NCBI GenBank assembly: GCA_050246115.1
Contig: JBFWWP010000005.1
Coordinates: forward strand, 62,001-126,000
DNA length: 64,000 nucleotides
Direction: 5' to 3'
From: JBFWWP01 sp050246115
Lineage (GTDB): Bacteria; Planctomycetota; UBA8108; UBA1146; JAJFFE01
Part shown: positions 25,213 to 33,350 of the stretch, piece after piece
How positions within the stretch are numbered: position 1 is the first letter of the stretch
Layout of the letters: each line of letters begins with the position of its first letter
Position numbers and translations under genes: made by a program
Notes under the pieces: model-generated
The model's database searches: none
What the model was told of the DNA's origin: nothing
What the model saw: the letters and a program-made list of their open reading frames with translations, nothing else

Positions 25213-25740
25213 CGCGCTGGTTCGTTGGGCGAACGAAGAAGAGGAACACAGGATCGTCGACGCCGGGCTGGGCACGTTATGCAGGGCTGCCACGGTGGTG
25301 GGAGGCGTCGGGCCCGGGTCGTATGCGGAGATCCCGTGGCGCCAGGCCAAGATGCGGACAGGCTGTCCGCGCTCCCAGGGCGCGCCGGAAGTGCTGAAGG
25401 GCGTGTGCTCTTGGGTATGCGTCGCGCTGGTTCGTTGGGCGAACGAAGAAGAGGAGAACAGGATCGTCGACGCCGGGCTGGGCACGTTATGCAGGGCTGC
25501 CACGGTGGTGGGAGGCGTCGGGCCCGAGTGGTATGCGGAGGTTCCGTGGCGCCAGGCCAAGATGCGGACAGGCTGTCCGCGCTCCCAGGGCGCGCCGGGA
25601 GTGCTGAAGGGCGTGTGCTCTTGGGTATGCGTCGCGTTGGTTCGTTGGGCGAAGAAGAAGAGGAGAACAGGATCAGGGCGCGCCGGGAGTGCAGAAGGGC
25701 GTGGGCTCTCGAGTATGCGTCGCGTTGGTGCTTTGGGCGG
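25213..25740 (+). repeat. tandem array of the 210-bp palindrome-bearing unit
   Basis: The array has a partial unit (25213-25280), a full unit (25281-25490), a nearly full unit (from 25491) and a last partial unit after a deletion near 25675. The period is 210 bp, seen from GCAGGGCTGCCACGGTGG at 25281 and 25491. Perfect palindromes GCGGACAGGCTGTCCGC lie at 25354-25370 and 25564-25580. The same unit occurs at 21231. Confidence 0.85.
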
Positions 25741-25885
25741 GAAGCTGGGGAACAGCCCGAGGTCAGGCACGGCACGGGCCTGATTTGGGGCTAGAGTCTT
25801 GGTGCATGGGTCGGTATCGTCCCCATTACCCGCTGAGTTCCAAGGTGGCGCTGGCCCAAGGGCGCACGAAGAATGGGAGGTCGGC

Positions 25886-26980
25886 ATGGCGGCACCGATC
25901 GTTTGCACTCTCCTCGCGAGTTCGCGACTGCTCCTGCGAGCAACGTTGCTCGTGATGGCTACGCTCGGGTCGTGGTATGCCACCCCAGCACTCACTCCCC
26001 TCGCGCTGGCGCAGTCCAAGAAGGGCGCTGTCAAGGGCGACTACCTCGGCAAACCACTCCCGCGCCTGACTGTAGACAAGTGGCACAACGGGCCGTCCCT
26101 CCCCCCTTCCCTCTTGAGTGACATTCCGTGGGTGCTGGTCATGATGAGTGTCGACGCTCCAGTATTCGAGAGCGTGGCCCCCCTCCTCGAGTCCGTACAC
26201 AAGGATCGGGATCAGGGCGGGCCGGTGGTCATCGTGTTCTCGAAGGAAGAGAACAAAGTGATCGAGAAGGCGCTGCGGAGACGGGAGACGAAGCCACGGT
26301 TTTCGATCGCCAACGATCGACTGGTCGATACGTATCGGCTCTTGGACCCGCCGTCTCTGCCGTACGTCTACCTCGTCGGTGCGGACGGGAACGTGACTGA
26401 CCAAGGGAACTTGAACGGCGACATTCAGCAGAAGATGCGCGCGCTGCGAGGGGCACCGCCGAAGGCAAAGGCCGGGAATCCCCCCGCAGGAGAGGTCGTG
26501 GGTCCCACGAAGCTATCCGCCGACTTCGAAGACCGTCTTCGCAAAGCGCTCGATCGACCTAAACCGCAACCCCTGATCAAGCTGCTTCGAGAGGTGTACG
26601 AAGGCGATGCCAAGCCGACCCACGCCCGACTCGCGAAGCTCTGGGACGAGGTCGACGGGCTACTGGACGTAGACCTCGAGAAGGTCACCGCGCTTGCGAC
26701 GAAGCAACGCTTCAGTGAAGCGCGGGACCAGATGGAGAAGGTCCAGGACCGTTTCGCCGGCTTCCCTCCCGTGACGACCCGCATCGCCGGAGTTCACGCG
26801 GACCTCGCCAAGGCTCAGGGCGAACCATGGCTCCGCCAGGCTCGGGAAGCGCGAGCAATGGGCGACGTCGACGGAGCTCGTGTGCTCCTGACGAAGATAC
26901 TCGAGCACTATGGCGACACCGCCGTTGGCAAGGCCGCGAAGGAACTCCTGGCAGAGCTCGACGGCGCGACTCCCCATTGA
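25886..26980 (+). CDS. secreted thioredoxin-fold-like protein with helical C-terminal domain
   Basis: The 364-aa protein has a signal peptide ('LLLRATLLVMATLGSWYATPALTPLALAQ'). A thioredoxin-like domain follows: 'GDYLGKPLPRLTVDKWHNGPS', 'PWVLVMMSVDAPVFESVAPLLESVHKD', 'PVVIVFSKEENKVIEKAL', and 'PSLPYVYLVGADGNV' with the cis-Pro position. The active-site CxxC is missing ('SVDAPVFES'), so it is unlikely to be a redox enzyme. The C-terminal half is charged and helical, with TPR-like 'DVDGARVLLTKILEHYGDTAVGKAAKELL'. ATG 25886 has GGGAGG five bases upstream. It stands alone beside the island. Confidence 0.65.
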   Translation: MAAPIVCTLLASSRLLLRATLLVMATLGSWYATPALTPLALAQSKKGAVKGDYLGKPLPRLTVDKWHNGPSLPPSLLSDIPWVLVMMSVDAPVFESVAPLLESVHKDRDQGGPVVIVFSKEENKVIEKALRRRETKPRFSIANDRLVDTYRLLDPPSLPYVYLVGADGNVTDQGNLNGDIQQKMRALRGAPPKAKAGNPPAGEVVGPTKLSADFEDRLRKALDRPKPQPLIKLLREVYEGDAKPTHARLAKLWDEVDGLLDVDLEKVTALATKQRFSEARDQMEKVQDRFAGFPPVTTRIAGVHADLAKAQGEPWLRQAREARAMGDVDGARVLLTKILEHYGDTAVGKAAKELLAELDGATPH

Positions 26981-27090
26981 AGTCCAAGGAGTGAGCTCGG
27001 TGTACCGCCGAAGTCGGCCCTGCATGGCGGCTTCGCGTATCTCGCGGGGAACGCCGCGAGTCCGGCTCGATCCGACTTCGCGGTCGCCCT

Positions 27091-27537
27091 TTACTCGCCA
27101 ACGCGACATGCTCCGTCTTCGCACCGACGCCCCGTGAGACGCAGCCGGTTGCGTGCGAACCATGCGTAGCCGCGTTCCACGAGCCACCGGCAGCCCGGCC
27201 AACGAGTCCAAGTCAGCAGCCACCCGCGACCGACCAACGAGTACATCTGCCGGAAGACCTCGACTCCCGTAATCCACCCTCCGCCTGGGTGACGCGCGTG
27301 AAGGACCCGAGCCAACTCGTCTCGTGACTTCCCGTAGTGGGCCTCGGGGTAGTCTTGCGACGCGAAGTCGATGAACCGGACTCGGTGGCGACGATCACGC
27401 CGACGCAGCCACTCGATCTCGCGGCGACAGAGGGGGCAGTCGCCGTCGAAGAACACTTCGAGGTCGGCGCACTGGGTCTCGTGGATGGCCTCGTGAGTCG
27501 AGGGCTTCGCCGGTTGGTGGAAGTGCCGCAGTCTCAT
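27091..27537 (-). CDS. DCC-family thiol-disulfide oxidoreductase (DUF393)
   Basis: The 148-aa protein has the defining motif 'VFFDGDCPLCRREIEWLRRRDRRHRVRFIDFAS' near its start (DxDCPLC). It ends with 'WPGCRWLVERGYAWFARNRLRLTGR' and a Cys-containing tail. DCC proteins are small predicted thiol-disulfide oxidoreductases of poorly known role. ATG 27537 overlaps the stop of the upstream SDR gene as ATGA, so the pair form an operon. The longer frame upstream is the shadow of the SDR gene. Confidence 0.88.
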   Translation of the reverse strand: MRLRHFHQPAKPSTHEAIHETQCADLEVFFDGDCPLCRREIEWLRRRDRRHRVRFIDFASQDYPEAHYGKSRDELARVLHARHPGGGWITGVEVFRQMYSLVGRGWLLTWTRWPGCRWLVERGYAWFARNRLRLTGRRCEDGACRVGE

Positions 27538-28298
27538 ACCCCCTTGGTCTTCAGGTTCGCGAGTCCACCATCGACACCGAGCACTTGTCCAGTCACCCAG
27601 GACTGGGCGGGGTCGAGAAACCACTCGATGGCCGAGGCAACCTCATCGGGTTGCCCCCAACGCCCCAGGGGGTGCATGGCCTCAGAAGCCGTCGCGGCCG
27701 GGCCGTTCGCAGTGATTCTCTCGGTGAGCGGCGTCTCGACCAAGCCCGGCGCGACGACGTTGACGCGGATCCCGGCTCGAGCATAGGAGGCAGCTGCGGA
27801 GCGGCACATGCCGATGAGCCCGGCCTTCGCTGCGGCGATCGCCTCATGGTTGGGTAGTCCGATGCGCGCGGCTGCGGTCGCGATGAAGACGAGAGATCCA
27901 CGACTCGACCGCAAGGCCGGCACCGACGCCCGGAGTACTTCGTAGGCCGATGTCAGGTTCGTGGCGATCGTGTGGTCCCATTCTTCGCGCGTCGTCAAAT
28001 GGGCCGGCTTGAGGTGTAGACTGCCGGGCAGGTGAGCGACAGCGTCGAGTCGATCGAAGCGCTCGGTCGCCGTGGCGACGAAACGAGCGACGTCTTCGCC
28101 CCGCGTGGCGTCCCCGAGGACCGGAGTAGCACCCGTGGCGTCGGCGAGCGCTTGGAGCCGACCTTCGTGGCGCCCTGCAATGACCACGCGCGCTGCCGAT
28201 CGTGCGAGGCGGTGGACCAGGGCTGTTCCGATCCCGCCGGACGCGCCGACGACCAAGCAAACTCGGCCGGTAAGACCGTGCGAGCCAGCTTCGCTCAT
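27534..28298 (-). CDS. short-chain dehydrogenase/reductase (SDR)
   Basis: The 254-aa enzyme shows the classical SDR order. 'CLVVGASGGIGTALVHRLA' (TGxxxGxG-type NAD(P) site) comes first, then 'LGDATRGEDVARFV', 'VAHLPGSLH' in place of NNAG, and 'SLVFIATAAARIGLPNHEAIAAAKAGLIGM'. The active-site YxxxK position reads 'HEAIAAAK', with Tyr apparently replaced. The C-terminal pattern 'GIRVNVVAPGLVETPL' and 'SWVTGQVLGVDGG' is fully conserved. ATG 28298 has a strong GAGGAGGGG upstream. The altered NNAG and Tyr positions make catalytic activity uncertain. The DCC gene overlaps its end. Confidence 0.88.
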   Translation of the reverse strand: MSEAGSHGLTGRVCLVVGASGGIGTALVHRLARSAARVVIAGRHEGRLQALADATGATPVLGDATRGEDVARFVATATERFDRLDAVAHLPGSLHLKPAHLTTREEWDHTIATNLTSAYEVLRASVPALRSSRGSLVFIATAAARIGLPNHEAIAAAKAGLIGMCRSAAASYARAGIRVNVVAPGLVETPLTERITANGPAATASEAMHPLGRWGQPDEVASAIEWFLDPAQSWVTGQVLGVDGGLANLKTKGV

Positions 28299-28739
28299 AG
28301 CCCCTCCTCGAAGTTGGGGGTTCAGGGGAGACGAACCCCTCCTTGGGCACGTCGGTTCCGGAGAGGCACTGGGACGACTGCCGAGGTGCCCCCCCGGTAG
28401 CCCGCTCCGTCGGTACGACTCGGGCACCGCGCGGCGACGGTCAGCGACCGTCGCGATCGGACGTTTGCCAGAAGGGTTCGCAGCCACCCGCGCCGTGGAT
28501 TCGTTGGCGTCGTTGGCGGCCGGCCGGAGGTCACTCGAAGAACGGAGGTCGCGGCGCGCACAGCCCATGCCCCACGAATGGCTAGATTCCACCGGCCATG
28601 CGGCAGCCCAAATCCGCCATGGATATGGGCCGCGCGGTTTCATGGCCGCTTGGAACTGGCGAGCGGTAAGCTGTGCATTACCGGCCCTCGAGCCTTTCGG
28701 GGTGCCGTCGTCGCAACGGATGCGGACAGGAGTCTCCCC
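28299..28739 (+). other. divergent intergenic region
   Basis: About 440 bases lie between the SDR (minus) and membrane-protein (plus) starts. The open frames in it are Arg/Ser/Pro-rich and not protein-like, so it most likely holds two promoters. No clear repeat or element is seen. Confidence 0.4.
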
Positions 28740-29699
28740 ATGGAACGGATTTTCGATCCTTGGTCGTTGGTCTACCTCGGACTCGGTGCTGCCGGCGCAT
28801 TCGTGTTCTGCCTACTCGTCCGGCTCGCCAAGGGAGATGGCTCGAGTTGCTGGAAGCGCCCCCTCGAAGCGGCAATCCTGACGTTCGTGGGTGGCCTGCT
28901 CGCGCGCGTCGTCGTCGGGGCGTTCCTCGCGGGCGCCAACGACTCGCCCGGATCGGTCGTGGCCGTGGGGTGGGCGTTCCTGCTTTGGCCGGGCGCGATC
29001 AACACGATCCCGTGGCTGCTGGGCAAGCCGCTCCCCATCGACGCCGACACACTCGTTTGGATCGCAACCGGGGTCGGCTGTTTCACGGGCATGATGGACG
29101 GGCTCTGGCGCACACGCGACTGGACCGACATCAAAGCGCTTGGCGTAGTGGGTTTCGTTACGGACGTGACGTGGGGCCTCGCGGGCACCACGAACTCCTG
29201 CCTGCTGCACCTCGTCAATCTGCTGGGCTTGGTGTGGTCGGATCACTCCGACGATGATCGCCAAGGCGCCCATCGCTACAAGTCGGGCTTTCGCTTTCTC
29301 CCGACCTATGCGTTCACCCAGGGTTCCGTCATGAGCAACATGGGTGAGCGTGGACCCGATACGCCGCTGTATCGCCACGAGAAGCTCCACGTGTGGCAGA
29401 ACCGTCTCGCGGGCCCGTTCTTCGTGCTGACCTACTTGGGCTGGATGGCGCTCCTTTTCATCCCTTCGTTCATCGGCGGCCTCGTGATCCAAGGCGCATC
29501 ACTCGGGAAGACGATCATGTGGTGGACCTACATGAACAACCCGTGGGAGGTGTGGGCCTACGAGAAAAACAACCCGGAGAGCCGACGGGATGCGTTGCCG
29601 AGCATTCAGTGGTCGATCGGCAAGGTCCTTGCCGTCGCCATTCCCTTCTACCTCGCGTGCCTCGGAGCAGGGGGCGCGGTGCTCTGGCAGGTCTGGTAA
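28740..29699 (+). CDS. polytopic membrane protein with HEKLH motif
   Basis: The 319-aa protein has about four N-terminal membrane segments ('LVYLGLGAAGAFVFCLLVRL', 'AAILTFVGGLLARVVVGAFLAG', 'VVAVGWAFLLWPGAINTIPWLL' and one near 'GVVGFVTDVTWGLAGT'). A soluble segment follows with 'TPLYRHEKLHVWQNRLAGPFF', and then two C-terminal helices. HEKLH fits the zinc-binding HExxH pattern, and 'HE.LHVWQ' resembles DUF4157-like metallopeptidase motifs. A third ligand is not obvious; the Glu in 'NNPWEVWAYEKNNPES' is a candidate. ATG 28740 has AGGAG upstream. The family is unknown to me; protease function is inference. Confidence 0.6.
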   Translation: MERIFDPWSLVYLGLGAAGAFVFCLLVRLAKGDGSSCWKRPLEAAILTFVGGLLARVVVGAFLAGANDSPGSVVAVGWAFLLWPGAINTIPWLLGKPLPIDADTLVWIATGVGCFTGMMDGLWRTRDWTDIKALGVVGFVTDVTWGLAGTTNSCLLHLVNLLGLVWSDHSDDDRQGAHRYKSGFRFLPTYAFTQGSVMSNMGERGPDTPLYRHEKLHVWQNRLAGPFFVLTYLGWMALLFIPSFIGGLVIQGASLGKTIMWWTYMNNPWEVWAYEKNNPESRRDALPSIQWSIGKVLAVAIPFYLACLGAGGAVLWQVW

Positions 29700-29919
29700 G
29701 GCCGCCGCGGCAACGGGGCCCGCACGACGCCGGTCGACCGAGGGTGGTCCAGGAGGAACCCACGTCGTCCCCAAGGAAAGCCCGATATCGACGGCACGAG
29801 CCGTCTTACGACTCCGGTGCGGGTCAAGGCAACGCAGTCGCCGGCCGATACCTGGGGCAGGACCAACCGTCGCCGCAGGAGTGCTCGCCCCGACCGTGTT
29901 GGCGAACGTGGAGATTCGG

Positions 29920-31926
29920 ATGACTGCATCGCCCAGTATCGATCCGCCGCGAGATCCGGTGCCTGCGTCGAACACGTGGATCCTGCCGATCGTCGAACTC
30001 ATCCCGTACGAGGTCTTCTGGAAGGACCGGCAGTCAACCTTCTTGGGCTGCAACCGAAAGTTCGCGGAAGCCGCTGGTCTCCGGAGCCCCGAGGAGATCG
30101 TGGGGCTGACGGACTACGACCTTCCCTGGTCGCGAGAGCAATCGGATGGATACCGTGCGGACGACGCCGCGGTCATGGCGAGCGGGGTGCCCAAAATCCA
30201 CATCATCGAACAGCTGACGACCGCGGCGGGCGCGCTGATCCACCTTGACACGAGTAAGGTCCCGCTGCGTGACAACGAGGGTAACGTCGTTGGGGTGCTC
30301 GGGGTCTACGCCGATGTCACGGAGCAGCGGCTCGCTCGCGACGAGCTCGACCGCACTCGTCAGCACTTGGAAGATGCGATCGAGGCGATCGAGGCGGGCA
30401 TGGTGATGTACGACGCCAACGAGCGGCTCGTGTTCTGCAACGAGCGCTACCGAAGCATCTACTCGGAGGCGCGGGACTTCCTGGTCAAGGGCCGTAGGTA
30501 CGAAGATATTCTCCGAGACTTCGTCCGCGCCAGCCCGCATCTCATCCCAGCGTCGGAAGGCGACGAGTGGGTCCGGGTGAGACTCGAGCAGCATCGGCGC
30601 TGCGAGCGAAGCTACGTACAGGAGATCGGGGCTCGGGTCATACGGATCAGCGACCGTCGCGCCCGCGACGGCGGAACGGTCAGCTTGCGAACGGACATCA
30701 CCGACGAACGGGCTCGCGAAGAGGAACTCCGAAGAGCCAAAGAAACCGCCGTCGCAGCCAGCTCCGCCAAGACCAACTTCCTCGCGAACATGAGCCATGA
30801 GATCCGTACCCCCATGACGGCGATCCTCGGCTTCGCGGATGTGCTATCCGGAACGCAGTTGGACGACGAGCAACGTGGAGCCGTCGCGCGCATCCAGCGC
30901 AACGCCAGCCACCTGTTGGATATCCTCAACGACATGCTGGATCTGTCGAAAATCGAAGCCGGCAAGCTCCAAGTCAAGCAGGAGCCGCTTCGACCGGTAG
31001 AGTTGCTCCGAGAAGTCGTCGATCTCATGTCCGTACGGGCCGAGAGCAAGGGGCTGACACTGACCGCCGAGTTCCAGGGGCCGATTCCGGTGGAACTCGT
31101 GTCCGACGACACGCGGTTCCGGCAGATCCTCGTGAACTTGATCGGCAACTCGGTGAAGTTCACCGAGACCGGCGGTGTGCGCGTCACAGCTCGTATGCAC
31201 GACCTCGATGGGCCGAACCGGTCACTTACCGTGACCGCCGAGGACACCGGTATGGGTATCGAGCCGACCCAACTCGAACGCATCTTCGAAGCTTTCGAAC
31301 AAGCGGACGCCTCCACGACGAGGAACTTCGGTGGCACCGGGCTAGGCCTCGCCATCTCGCGAAGACTGGCTGCGCTGCTCGGCGGTGACCTCACAGCGCA
31401 GTCGACGCCCGGCAAGGGTAGCGTGTTTGCGTTGAGGCTTCCCGTGACGACGAACGTCCGTCTCGAGTGCGTACCGCCCGACCTACGGACCTCGGCAATC
31501 AGCGCCCCCCGGGAGACGTTCGCACACCCACCCTCGTTGACAGGCCATCACGTCCTCCTGGTCGAAGACGGGCCCGACAACCAGGCCCTCTTCCGTCACT
31601 TCCTGAGGAAAGCGGGAGCGACTGTGACCTGCGTGGGCGACGGCCAGGCCGCCGTCGACTGCGTGTGCGGCAACGGCCAACCCGGTCCGCAGTTCGACCT
31701 GATTCTCATGGACATGCAGATGCCGCGCATGGACGGATACTCCGCGACGAAGGCCCTCCGATCCGCCGGGTGCATGATCCCCATCGTCGCCCTCACCGCG
31801 CACGCCCTGAAGGAAGACCGCGATCGTTGCCTCGCGGCGGGCTGCAACGACTACACCGCCAAGCCCGTCCACCGAGCCAAGCTCATCGAGCTGTGTAGCC
31901 AGTGGATCGGTGTCCGGAGTCGGTGA
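29920..31926 (+). CDS. hybrid sensor histidine kinase with two PAS domains and a receiver
   Basis: The 668-aa cytoplasmic kinase has a PAS domain (about 20-135, 'VFWKDRQSTFLGCNRKFAEAAGL' and 'GVLGVYADVTEQ') and a second PAS-like domain (about 140-260, 'GMVMYDANERLVFCNERYRSIY'). Next come a HisKA domain with 'FLANMSHEIRTPM' (phospho-His 293), HATPase boxes 'RQILVNLIGNSVKFT', 'TAEDTGMGI' and 'GGTGLGLAIS', and a C-terminal receiver with 'LILMDMQMPRMDG' (Asp 598) and 'CNDYTAKPVH'. No membrane segment is present. ATG 29920 was chosen because earlier in-frame sequence is noncoding in style. The partner phosphotransfer protein is not in this window. Confidence 0.92.
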   Translation: MTASPSIDPPRDPVPASNTWILPIVELIPYEVFWKDRQSTFLGCNRKFAEAAGLRSPEEIVGLTDYDLPWSREQSDGYRADDAAVMASGVPKIHIIEQLTTAAGALIHLDTSKVPLRDNEGNVVGVLGVYADVTEQRLARDELDRTRQHLEDAIEAIEAGMVMYDANERLVFCNERYRSIYSEARDFLVKGRRYEDILRDFVRASPHLIPASEGDEWVRVRLEQHRRCERSYVQEIGARVIRISDRRARDGGTVSLRTDITDERAREEELRRAKETAVAASSAKTNFLANMSHEIRTPMTAILGFADVLSGTQLDDEQRGAVARIQRNASHLLDILNDMLDLSKIEAGKLQVKQEPLRPVELLREVVDLMSVRAESKGLTLTAEFQGPIPVELVSDDTRFRQILVNLIGNSVKFTETGGVRVTARMHDLDGPNRSLTVTAEDTGMGIEPTQLERIFEAFEQADASTTRNFGGTGLGLAISRRLAALLGGDLTAQSTPGKGSVFALRLPVTTNVRLECVPPDLRTSAISAPRETFAHPPSLTGHHVLLVEDGPDNQALFRHFLRKAGATVTCVGDGQAAVDCVCGNGQPGPQFDLILMDMQMPRMDGYSATKALRSAGCMIPIVALTAHALKEDRDRCLAAGCNDYTAKPVHRAKLIELCSQWIGVRSR

Positions 31927-32037
31927 CCGCCACTCGAGCTAGCGTCGCGGACCCAGGTGTCGACCGAAAAGACGTTGGCGCGTCACTGTCACCGGCAGGT
32001 AGAATCTCCGCGAGTCGAGGTTGGGGAGGAGACGGAC

Positions 32038-33066
32038 TTGCCCGGGATCAGTGTCGTAACGTTTCGCTGGTTGCTCGTCGCTGTCAACTTGTTGACGCTT
32101 GGGCTCGTGCTCTCGCGTGCCCATGGTTTCTTCCAGGGAGCGGCGGACGAGTTGCGCGCCCCGTTGCCGGAGGTGGCGTCCGTGGCGGTGCCGCCGCCCC
32201 AGCAGGGTGGCGGGTCCGTCGATGTGTCCCGCTTGATCGCCGACTTGGGACGGAAGCCGCCGGTGAAGCTCGATCAACCTTCACCGACGCCGAAGGATCC
32301 CGTCCCCGAGCTGGGCCCCGCGCTCGGTGGCCCGCTTTCGAAGTGGGCGATCTCGAGTGTCATGACGAACCCCACGACGGGTGAAGTTTACGCCTCTCTC
32401 GTGGAGGCACAGGTCGAAGAGCCCGGGTTGAGTCCACTACCGCCGTCCCGTGCAACGACTCCTGCCCGCGCCCGAGGGCGCACGCCCCAGCCCACGCGTA
32501 ACCCCCGTGCGAACCGCGGGCGAACACCCCAACACACCGCGACGAAGGGTGAGTTCGTAGCGGTCGGTGATGTGCTCGACGAGACGACGAGTCCGTGCGA
32601 GATCACCGCGATTGCGATCGAGCCGCCGGCCATTACCTATCTGAATGCCGGCAAGAGCTACCGGCTGGATCGGGTCATCGACTTGCCGGAGGTGCAGATC
32701 GAAGAGGAGCTCGACGCGAACGGCAATCTCCTCACGCTGGTCCTGGTCGGGCGGGAACTCGACGCGGAAGAAGCTGCCCGTAACCGCGAAACCATGGAGG
32801 CCGCCGCGCCCCGCGAGGGAAGCATCAGCACCGCCCAACCGACTCCGCCGGCCGGCAAGGGAGAACCCCAGGACCGAGCTGACGCCGTCAAGCCGCCGAC
32901 CCAGAAAGCCCCGTCCGATGCGGCTCGACACCGCGCCGCCACCGCGGACCAAATGAAGCAGCTGAAGGAAGCCCTCGACAAGATGGGCGACGAAGCGCCG
33001 CCCGAGAAACGGGCCGAGCTCGAGCAAGCCCTGAAAGACCTGGAAGCCGGCGGAGGAAACGACTGA
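32038..33066 (+). CDS. membrane-anchored proline-rich protein of unknown function
   Basis: The 342-aa protein has one N-terminal membrane helix ('FRWLLVAVNLLTLGLVLS'), a Pro/Ala-rich stretch, and a basic Thr/Arg/Pro linker near 130-170 ('ARARGRTPQPTRNPRANRGRTPQ'). A small predicted beta domain follows ('GEFVAVGDVLDETTSPCEITAIAIEPPAITYLNAGKSYRLDRVI'), then a charged helical tail. The layout resembles type II secretion or pilus accessory proteins such as GspC/PilP, but no firm match is seen. TTG 32038 is preferred over GTG 31957 because GGGAGGA sits seven bases upstream and the helix then begins near residue 8. Confidence 0.5.
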   Translation: MPGISVVTFRWLLVAVNLLTLGLVLSRAHGFFQGAADELRAPLPEVASVAVPPPQQGGGSVDVSRLIADLGRKPPVKLDQPSPTPKDPVPELGPALGGPLSKWAISSVMTNPTTGEVYASLVEAQVEEPGLSPLPPSRATTPARARGRTPQPTRNPRANRGRTPQHTATKGEFVAVGDVLDETTSPCEITAIAIEPPAITYLNAGKSYRLDRVIDLPEVQIEEELDANGNLLTLVLVGRELDAEEAARNRETMEAAAPREGSISTAQPTPPAGKGEPQDRADAVKPPTQKAPSDAARHRAATADQMKQLKEALDKMGDEAPPEKRAELEQALKDLEAGGGND

Positions 33067-33350
33067 TCCAGTCGAAGCGCCAGTGACCGGCGCGACGGGC
33101 TGCGGATTGGGAAAGACTGGCGGCAGCAAATTAGGCACTGCCTTCCGAAGCGCCGCGGGCACGCCTCCGCCGGGCATTGCGCACCCGGCAGCAGTTCGCC
33201 GGTCCAACCGCGCCGACGATCGGGTAGCGTAGCGGGTCGCGCTGCTCGACGTGGCCGTCGACTTGGCCGCGATCGGGTTCGCAGGCAGTGCGATCGGCGC
33301 AGTGACGTCGATCACGCGCGTACGCCCAGGGTGAATCGGGGGGAGTCAGG

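Noticed and set aside
21231..25740. A CRISPR array
   Set aside because: The repeats are about 210 bp and tandem, with no short repeat/spacer alternation and no cas gene nearby.
25091..25783. Long plus-strand open frame with repeated 'MRTGCPRSQGAP' units
   Set aside because: It is the reading of the tandem DNA repeat; the period of the peptide follows the 210-bp DNA unit.
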